From contig NZ_RCCV01000003.1 in assembly GCF_003664255.1 (NCBI RefSeq), forward strand, positions 62,001 to 126,000: a DNA stretch of 64,000 nucleotides, given 5' to 3'. Shown here piece after piece: positions 57,383-64,000 of the stretch. Under the pieces are notes generated by a model. That model was not told where the DNA came from. It saw only the letters and a list, made by a program, of their open reading frames with translations, and searched no databases. Position numbers and translations under genes: made by a program. Numbering within the stretch: the stretch's first letter is position 1; every line of letters starts with the position of its first letter. Source of the stretch: Micromonospora sp. M71_S20. Its GTDB lineage: Bacteria; Actinomycetota; Actinomycetes; Mycobacteriales; Micromonosporaceae.

Positions 57383-59589
57383 TGTTTTTCCTCCCCATGG
57401 TTCACCGTTGGTACTGCTGACGGCCCGCCGGTCCGACCGGCGGATCCGCGTCTGACGAGCACACCCGCCACCATGACGGCGGCCAGGGCGGCGCCGATCG
57501 CGACGGGCACGGGTTCGAGCCAGAGCAGTGTCAGCCCGGCGAGCGCGCCGACGATCCGCTCCGGCGTGCCGGCCGGGCCGACGCCGGGCAGCCAGCCGCC
57601 CGCCGCCACCGCCAGCACGGCGACGCTGAGGGCGGCGACCGTCGCGGCGACGGCTATCCGCTGCGGGCCCCCGATGCCGAGCAGCCCGAGGCCGGTCGGG
57701 GTGACCACGAAGGCGAGCGGGATGAGGTAGGCCGGCAGGGCGTACCGCAGGGTCTGCCACATGGTCGGCACCAGCCGGCCGCCGGTCACCGCGGCGGCGG
57801 CCACCGCGGCGAGCGCGGTCGGCGGGGACGCCTCGGACAGGACCGCGAAGTAGAAGACGAACATCGCCGCGGCGGGCGCGGTGACGCCCAGGTCCAGCAG
57901 GGCCGGGCCGATGATCACCCAGCCGATCACGAACGACGCGGTGACCGGCACGGCCAGCCCGAGCAGGGTGAGGGCGACGGCGGCGAGCAGCGCGGTGAGC
58001 GCCAGCACCACGGCCGGTTCGGAGCTGACGGCCTGGGCCCCGCTGACCAGCAGCGCCGCCGCCTGGGGCCCGAGGCCGGTCTTGGTGGTGGTGGCGGTGA
58101 TGATGCCCGCGGCGGCGCAGACCGCGCTCACCGCGAGCACGCCGCGCACCCCGGCGCTCAGCGCGGCGAGCAGGCGGGCCGGGGTGAGCCTGTGCCGACG
58201 GTCGAGGAAGGACAGCACGGCGGCCAGGACGGTGGCCAGCACCACGGCCTTCGTCGCGGAGAAGCCGACGGCCAACAGCCCGACGATCGCGAAGAGCGAG
58301 AGGAAGTGGTAGCCGAAGCGGGCCAGCAGCCGGCCGGCCGAGGCCGTCTCGATCACCACCGGCCGCACGCCCGATCGCCGGGCGTCGATCTCGACCGCGA
58401 GGAGGATGCCGAGGTAGTAGAGCACCGTCGGGACGGTCGCCCAGCCGAGCACCTGGAGGTACGACACGCCGAGGTACTCGGCGATGATGAAGGCCGCCGC
58501 GCCGAGGGTGGGCGGGGAGAGGATCGCCCCGACGCCGGCCGCGGCGAGCATGCCGCCCGCCCGCTCCGGCGGATAGCCGGCGCGCCGCAGGACGGGCCAG
58601 GTGACCGCGCCGATGCTGACGGTCGTTGCCGCGCCGGAGCCGGAGACGGTGCCGAGCAGGAAGCCGGAGGCGACGGCCGTGCGCCCGGCGGCCGTGCGCG
58701 AGCGCCGGAAGGCGGCGGCGGAGAGCTCCACGAAGAACCGGCCGGCCCCGGAGAGGTCCAGCACCGCGCCGTAGATGGTGAACAGCACGATGTACGTCGC
58801 CGCGACGTCGAGCGGGGTGCCGTAGAAGCCGCTGTCGGAGTTGTAGAGGCCGTCGACGATCTGTCCGAAGTCGAGGCCCGCGTGGGCCACCGGCCAGGAC
58901 TGGGGCAGCAGCCCGCCGTAGTAGCCGTAGCCGAGGAAGACCACACAGACCGCCGGCAGGATCCATCCGGTGGTGCGCCGGCACGCCTCCAGCAGCAGGA
59001 TCAGCAGGACGGTGCCCATCGCCACGTCCACGCCGACCAGCAGGCCCTGCCGGTCGAGGAAGGCGTCGTACCCGCCGCCGCCCTCACCCAGGCCGACGGG
59101 CAGCACCGGGTAGAGGCAGCTGACCAGCGCCGCGCCGGCCAGGATCCAGTCCGGCAGGGTGGGACCCCGGCGCCCGGGGCGGTCGGTGGGCGCGGCGTCG
59201 CTCGGCGCGTCCGCGCGACGCAGTCGCCGGGGCAGGCGCAGATCGGCCGGGTACGCCAGGAAGACCATCGGCAGGATGCCGGCCAGGAAGATGACCAGGT
59301 AGAACTTGCTCCCCTGCGGCAGCGGGCTGAACACCTGCCAGAGGGCGAGCAGCGCGATCGCCAACGTCGTTCCGGTGACCAGCACGCCGATCGGCCCGGA
59401 GAGTTCCCGCCCGGGCTTTTCGTCCTCGAACTGCGCGGCGAGTTCCCGTGGATCGGGCGCGGCACCGTCTGGATCGGACCGATTGTCCGTCTCGGGCGGC
59501 AGGGGGACCGGACCGCCGTCCGGGGTGGACTCGGGGCCCACGGTGGACGGCTGCGGGGCGGGTTCGCCGGATGAACGCACTGGTGGCAC
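57379..59589 (-). CDS. TRAP transporter fused permease subunit (DctQM fusion type)
   Basis: 736-residue secondary transporter that works with a TAXI binding protein. A polar N-terminus of about 60 residues precedes a four-helix part (DctQ-like) and then the large part (DctM-like) with about 14 helices. Motifs include GSGAATTVSIGAVTWPVL, GAILSPPTLGAAAFIIAEYLGVSY, ATTTKTGLG and FYFAVLSEASPPTALAAVAA, typical of the fused permeases. The start is GTG at 59589 (a second GTG at 59580 is close). First gene of the operon to TAXI 1, kinase, Roadblock and TAXI 2. Confidence 0.94.
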   Translation of the reverse strand: MPPVRSSGEPAPQPSTVGPESTPDGGPVPLPPETDNRSDPDGAAPDPRELAAQFEDEKPGRELSGPIGVLVTGTTLAIALLALWQVFSPLPQGSKFYLVIFLAGILPMVFLAYPADLRLPRRLRRADAPSDAAPTDRPGRRGPTLPDWILAGAALVSCLYPVLPVGLGEGGGGYDAFLDRQGLLVGVDVAMGTVLLILLLEACRRTTGWILPAVCVVFLGYGYYGGLLPQSWPVAHAGLDFGQIVDGLYNSDSGFYGTPLDVAATYIVLFTIYGAVLDLSGAGRFFVELSAAAFRRSRTAAGRTAVASGFLLGTVSGSGAATTVSIGAVTWPVLRRAGYPPERAGGMLAAAGVGAILSPPTLGAAAFIIAEYLGVSYLQVLGWATVPTVLYYLGILLAVEIDARRSGVRPVVIETASAGRLLARFGYHFLSLFAIVGLLAVGFSATKAVVLATVLAAVLSFLDRRHRLTPARLLAALSAGVRGVLAVSAVCAAAGIITATTTKTGLGPQAAALLVSGAQAVSSEPAVVLALTALLAAVALTLLGLAVPVTASFVIGWVIIGPALLDLGVTAPAAAMFVFYFAVLSEASPPTALAAVAAAAVTGGRLVPTMWQTLRYALPAYLIPLAFVVTPTGLGLLGIGGPQRIAVAATVAALSVAVLAVAAGGWLPGVGPAGTPERIVGALAGLTLLWLEPVPVAIGAALAAVMVAGVLVRRGSAGRTGGPSAVPTVNHGEEKQ

Positions 59590-60019
59590 GAGGGGGCACG
59601 ATACGCGAATTAGATACCGGGCGGAATATTGCTGATCATGATTGCAGCCAGTAATTAAATGGGACTTCCGATTACGCAGAGAGACTGTTATTGCGCCCGG
59701 ATATGCGGCAGGATGCGCGCCCTGATTGGTAAGAATGCGGCAAGCCGGGAGCGGGCCGCATCCGATGCGTCCACTCTGGTCCGGTAGCGGCGCGTTTTCG
59801 GCCCACCCTCGCGCGGCGGTCACCGCGTCGTCGACATCGCACGAAGCCATCACGCAGCGTAGTTTTCGTCGCTCTCCGTTGCCGGAAGGGCCCTGACCAG
59901 GGCGCCTGCACCCCTACCGTCCGGCCCCACTCCTGCCGCCGATTCCACCCCTACCACCCGGCGACGGGCCCGGCCGCGATCCGGTCGGAGGTGTCGGCGC
60001 CGGAGGTTATGGTCGGGCG
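59590..60019. other. 430-bp divergent promoter region of TRAP operon and ABC exporter
   Basis: No gene supported. The part 59590-59720 is distinctly AT-richer than its surroundings (runs such as ggaatattgctgatcatgat and cagtaattaaatggg), as expected of a regulated promoter for the TRAP operon. A weak minus-strand -10-like TATCTAA lies at about 59611-59617. The rest up to 60019 is GC-rich and has no clear signals. Operator sites for a regulator cannot be named. Confidence 0.5.
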
Positions 60020-60952
<933 letters not shown>

Positions 60953-61016
60953 CCGGGCGGGACGGCCGGCTCCGCGCCGGACACCGCCGTCCGGCCGACC
61001 GGACCGGCGGCGATCC

Positions 61017-61107
61017 GCGCCGTGCGCGTCGTGCGTGCCGTCCGTGCCGCCCCCGTCGTGCGTGCCGTGCGCGGCGGTCCGCGCCGTCCGCGCCGTCCGC
61101 GCCGCCG
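61017..61107. repeat. Simple GC-rich tandem repeats after the exporter ATPase gene
   Basis: Repeats such as CGTGCGTGCCGT and GCGCCGTCC extend for about 90 bp in the 254-bp gap between the ATPase gene and the next gene. Further case of simple repeats after a stop codon. Confidence 0.6.
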
Positions 61108-61206
61108 GGAGGCGGGTCGTGGCCGGCGGGTGCGGCGGTGCCGGTCGTTACGTAGCATCGGCGGGCCGGCGGCACGTCGCCCGCCGGCGACGCACACGGG
61201 GGTGTC

Positions 61207-61743
61207 ATGTCGAGGTTGGAGTTCCAGTCCCGCCGCGAGGCCGGGCTCGCCGCGCTCTATCTGGGCGTCTTCGCGACGATCTGGTTCAGCGTGCCGGCCG
61301 CCGAGCAGCCGCTGCGCGCCCTGCTGGTGGTCGCGAGCGGCGCGGCCCTGGTCGCGGCGGTGATCGGCGCCGTCGTCGTGGCCCGCAGCCGAGGAGCCGT
61401 CGCCCACGACCGCGCCGCCGACCGTCGCTACCTCCTGATCGTCCTCGCCGAGTTCGCCGCCGCCGGGCTCGGCGCCGTCGTGCTGGCCCTCGTCGGGTGG
61501 TCGGAGTTCATCCCGGTGCTGGTCTGCGCCGTGGTGGGGCTGCACTTCTTCCCCCTCGTGCCGGTGCTGCGCGACCCGCTGCTGCGACCGCTCGGGGCGG
61601 CGATGTGCGTCGTCGCCCTGGCCGGGCTGGTCACCGCGCTCGCCACGGCGGTGTCGGCGGGGCTCGTCGTCGGCACGGGTGCCGGGCTGCTGCTGCTCGG
61701 CTACGCGGTGCTGGCGCTGCTCCGTACGGCCCGGCAACGCTGA
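61207..61743 (+). CDS. Multi-pass membrane protein of unknown function
   Basis: 178-residue protein, ATG at 61207, with about six membrane helices and short polar loops. No family motif is recognised. The N-terminus MSRLEFQSRREAG is cytoplasmic and charged. It lies between the exporter ATPase and the permeases and may be an accessory subunit of the exporter, or simply cotranscribed. Upstream bases give no strong ribosome binding site. Confidence 0.7.
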   Translation: MSRLEFQSRREAGLAALYLGVFATIWFSVPAAEQPLRALLVVASGAALVAAVIGAVVVARSRGAVAHDRAADRRYLLIVLAEFAAAGLGAVVLALVGWSEFIPVLVCAVVGLHFFPLVPVLRDPLLRPLGAAMCVVALAGLVTALATAVSAGLVVGTGAGLLLLGYAVLALLRTARQR

Positions 61744-61808
61744 CGGACGACGGCGCCGGTTCGCCGTAGGGTGGCCACGGCCTGTCGTACCCGCGAGGTA
61801 GGAGGGTC

Positions 61809-62648
61809 GTGGTGGGCGCGGAGCGAGACGGGGGTGGTCGCGTGAGCGTGGCGCGGTCGGCGCGGGAACGGGCGCGTCCGGCGCTGCCGCGGGTGCCGGC
61901 GCTCGCGGTGCTGGCGCACCATCTCGTCGGCTACCGGCGCACCTGGCGGGCGGGGCTCTTCTCGTCGTTCCTGCTGCCGGTGCTGACCGTGGTCGGGTTC
62001 GGCGTCGGCGTCGGCTCCTACATCGACCAGGGCATCAGCGGGGTGCCCTACCTGGACTGGATCGTGCCCGGCCTGATCGCGTCGACGGCGTTGCAGACGG
62101 CCGTCAGCGAGTCGACGTGGCCGGTGTTCGGCAACTTCCAGTGGGTCAAGACCTACTTCGCGCAGAGCGCGGCGCCGCTGCGGGTGGGCGACATCCTCGG
62201 CGGGCACCTGGCCTTCGTGGTGTTCCGGGTGGTCACCACCGTCGCGGCGTTCCTGCTGGTGACGGCCCTGTTCGGGGCGCTGCGGTCGCCGTGGGCACTC
62301 GCCGCGCTGCCGGTGACGGCACTGCTCGGGCTGGCCGTCGCCGCGCCGACCTTCGCGTACGCGTCGGTGGTCTCCGTCGACAGTTGGCTGGCGATGCTGC
62401 TCCGCTTCGCGGTCATCCCGATGACGCTCTTCGCCGGCGTGTTCTTCCCCGTCGAGTCGCTGCCCCTGGCGCTGCGCTGGCTCGCGTACGCGACCCCGCT
62501 CTGGCACGGCGTCGACCTGTGCCGGGCGGCGTCGCTCGGTGTCGCCCCGCAGTGGCCGGTCGCCGGCCACCTGCTCTACCTCGCGGCCTGGGCGGTCGGC
62601 GGCTGGCTGCTGGCCCGGCGCGCGTTCCGTCGCAGGCTGGTCGTCTAG
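61809..62648 (+). CDS. ABC-2 type permease 1 (DrrB/NodJ-like)
   Basis: 279 residues with about six membrane helices. Typical ABC-2 pattern: FLLPVLTVVGFGVGVGSYI, WIVPGLIASTALQTAV, and the last-third motif IPMTLFAGVFFPVESLPLALRWLAYATPLWHGVDLCRA, split here for description. The start is uncertain: GTG at 61809 opens the frame, GTG at 61842 is also possible and matches a shorter N-terminus. The next permease begins 12 nt after its stop. Confidence 0.9.
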   Translation: MVGAERDGGGRVSVARSARERARPALPRVPALAVLAHHLVGYRRTWRAGLFSSFLLPVLTVVGFGVGVGSYIDQGISGVPYLDWIVPGLIASTALQTAVSESTWPVFGNFQWVKTYFAQSAAPLRVGDILGGHLAFVVFRVVTTVAAFLLVTALFGALRSPWALAALPVTALLGLAVAAPTFAYASVVSVDSWLAMLLRFAVIPMTLFAGVFFPVESLPLALRWLAYATPLWHGVDLCRAASLGVAPQWPVAGHLLYLAAWAVGGWLLARRAFRRRLVV

Positions 62649-62659
62649 GAGGGGTCGCA

Positions 62660-63469
62660 GTGGTCGGTCTCGTCCTGCCCCGGCTGGTCGCCGTCTCCGC
62701 CGCGTCCCGCCGGTCGGTCTCCGTGGCCGAGCGCAACGTCGCGGCTCTGAAGGCCGTCTACTGGCTGCTGCTCGTCTCCGGTTTCGTGGAGCCGCTGCTC
62801 TACCTGCTCTCCATCGGTGTCGGGGTCGGCACGCTGGTCGGCGACCTCACGCTCGCCGGCGGCGAGGTCGTCAGCTACGCGGCGTTCGTCGCGCCGGCCA
62901 TGCTCGCGTCGTCGGCCATGTCCGGCGCGCTGTCGGAGACGACCTTCAACTTCTTCGGCAAGATGAAGCAGATGAAGCTGTACGACGGGGTGATCGCCAC
63001 CCCCGTGCAGCCGTTCGAGATCGCGGTGGGAGAGCTGCTCTGGGCGATGCTGCGTGGCAGCGCCTACTCGGCCGCCTTCCTGGTGGTGATGGTGGCGATG
63101 GACCTGACCACCGCGGCGCGGGCGCTGGTCGCCTTTCCGGCGGCCGTGCTGGTCGGCTTCGCCTTCGGCGCGCTGGGAATGGCGATCACCACCTTCATGC
63201 GCAGCTGGCACGACTTCGACCTGATGTCGGCGGCCCAGTTCACCCTCTTCCTCTTCTCCGGCACGTTCGTCCCCGCCGAGTCCTACCCGGCCGCGCTGCG
63301 CTGGGCGGTGGAGGTGACTCCGCTCTACCGGGCGGTGCACCTCATCCGTGGCGTCTCGGTGGGCGCGGCCGGCTGGGAATGGGTGCTCGACGTGCTCTAC
63401 CTGTTCGCGGCGATGGTCCTGGGGCTGCTGGTCGCCTCGCGCCGGATGGGCAGGTTGCTCTACGGCTAG
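62660..63469 (+). CDS. ABC-2 type permease 2 (DrrB/NodJ-like)
   Basis: 269 residues, about six helices. Contains FVEPLLYLLSIGVGVGTLV, APAMLASSAMSGALSETTFNFFGKMKQ (split for description), and FLFSGTFVPAESYPAALRW ... TPLYRAVHLIRG, the usual ABC-2 C-terminal half. It is similar to permease 1 in layout, so the exporter probably has a heterodimeric membrane part with the ATPase at 60020. GTG at 62660, preceded by AGGAGGGG. The stop is followed by a 63-bp gap before the BrkB gene. Confidence 0.92.
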   Translation: MVGLVLPRLVAVSAASRRSVSVAERNVAALKAVYWLLLVSGFVEPLLYLLSIGVGVGTLVGDLTLAGGEVVSYAAFVAPAMLASSAMSGALSETTFNFFGKMKQMKLYDGVIATPVQPFEIAVGELLWAMLRGSAYSAAFLVVMVAMDLTTAARALVAFPAAVLVGFAFGALGMAITTFMRSWHDFDLMSAAQFTLFLFSGTFVPAESYPAALRWAVEVTPLYRAVHLIRGVSVGAAGWEWVLDVLYLFAAMVLGLLVASRRMGRLLYG

Positions 63470-63532
63470 GGGTTAACGGTGGCCGCTGCCTGGGCATGTC
63501 GAGGGGACTGACGCCGACCACGAGGAGGGGCG

Positions 63533-64000
63533 ATGGCCTCCGACGAGTCCTCCACCCGCAGCGGGCGCGACCGCGACGATTCCGGGGCGGTGCCCGCCGG
63601 CCGGGTGGGCGACCGCCGGACGGGCCGCGCGGACCGGGGATCCGACCCCGTTCGTGTCGAGCGGCACCGCCCGGGTCGCGGCCCGGTCGGGCCCGACGAG
63701 GGTCCCGACAGCCCGACCGAGTTGCCGGGCGCCGGCTGGAAGGCCGCGCTGCGCCGCACGGTGCGGGAGTTCCAGGACGACAGCCTGACCGACTGGGCGG
63801 CGGCCCTGACGTACTACGGGGTGCTCTCCATCTTCCCCGGCCTGCTGGTGCTGGTCTCGGTCCTCGGCCTGCTCGGCCCGGGGGCCACGCAGGGCGTCAA
63901 GGACACCGTCAACCAGGCGGTCCCGCAGGGGGAGATCCGGCAGATCGTCGAGGGGGCCATCGACCAGGCACAGCAGAGCGGCGGTTTCGCCGGCTTCGCC
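63533..64000 (+). CDS. YihY/BrkB family membrane protein (C-terminus outside window)
   Basis: ATG at 63533 preceded by GAGGAGGGG. The first about 80 residues are polar and rich in Arg, Asp and Pro, likely disordered and cytoplasmic. The family core begins near residue 85 with VREFQDDSLTDWAAALTYYGVLSIFPGLLVLVSVLGLLG, split for description, which is the usual BrkB/YihY start. 156 codons are visible. The family was once called ribonuclease BN but is now seen as a membrane protein of unknown role. Confidence 0.88.
   Translation, partial: MASDESSTRSGRDRDDSGAVPAGRVGDRRTGRADRGSDPVRVERHRPGRGPVGPDEGPDSPTELPGAGWKAALRRTVREFQDDSLTDWAAALTYYGVLSIFPGLLVLVSVLGLLGPGATQGVKDTVNQAVPQGEIRQIVEGAIDQAQQSGGFAGFA

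Overview
The window is a very GC-rich actinobacterial chromosome segment with GTG and TTG starts, many 4-nt stop/start overlaps and strong codon-position bias. Gene content and order (hemW-hrcA-dnaJ-rsmE, phoH-ybeY-corC-era, recO-uppS, glyS-dus, dgt...dnaG), a Streptomyces-type CIRCE element and dispersed repeats I associate with Micromonospora and Salinispora suggest a Micromonosporaceae member, probably Micromonospora. That assignment is inference. I saw no rRNA, tRNA, CRISPR array, prophage or intact insertion sequence.

Layout. 1-8.7 kb: enoyl-CoA hydratase (cut by the edge), hemW, a DUF4870 protein, CIRCE-hrcA-dnaJ-rsmE, an SDR, a HIT protein and a serine hydrolase. 8.9-17.3 kb: phoH-ybeY-corC-CDA-like-era, an acyltransferase converging on a DUF4097 lipoprotein, recO-uppS and a small membrane protein. 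17.3-23.5 kb: gnd, two small ORFs and a thiamine-precursor ECF transporter (ykoE-ykoD-ykoC) behind a TPP riboswitch. 23.6-30.7 kb: a DUF318 permease with a TIGR03943 partner, alpha/beta hydrolase, SIS protein, DUF6328 protein, long acyl-CoA dehydrogenase and an unknown membrane protein. 30.9-34.3 kb: a zinc regulon (zur, ArsR-type zinc sensor, znuB, znuC, znuA) with a Zur-type operator. 34.3-38.5 kb: small proteins, glyS and dus. 38.4-44.8 kb: a secreted C39-like peptidase, a repeat-bearing non-coding stretch, a GH20 hexosaminidase and ppdK. 44.9-52.5 kb: a lone Roadblock protein, a VOC protein, dgt, a siderophore-interacting protein with an iron box, a BCCT transporter, dnaG and a follower gene. 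52.5-59.6 kb: a five-gene minus-strand operon. 60-64 kb: an ABC-2 exporter and a BrkB/YihY protein cut by the edge.

The most interesting locus is the operon at 59589 to 52494. It reads: fused TRAP permease, TAXI lipoprotein 1, a NIT/HAMP histidine kinase of conservon type (CvnA-like), a Roadblock protein (CvnB-like), TAXI lipoprotein 2. Three of its four junctions are 4-nt overlaps. It joins half of an actinobacterial conservon (without DUF742 and the small GTPase) to a complete TRAP-TAXI importer plus a second TAXI protein at the sensor end. I propose a substrate-sensing transporter/sensor unit in which the second TAXI protein reports ligand to the kinase.

A second theme is intergenic repeats: four 59-71 bp inverted-repeat elements bounded by CGATCATG/CATGATCG, one 50-bp element between divergent genes, a 28-bp inverted repeat around 39.5 kb, and short GC-rich tandem duplications that begin at or just after several stop codons.
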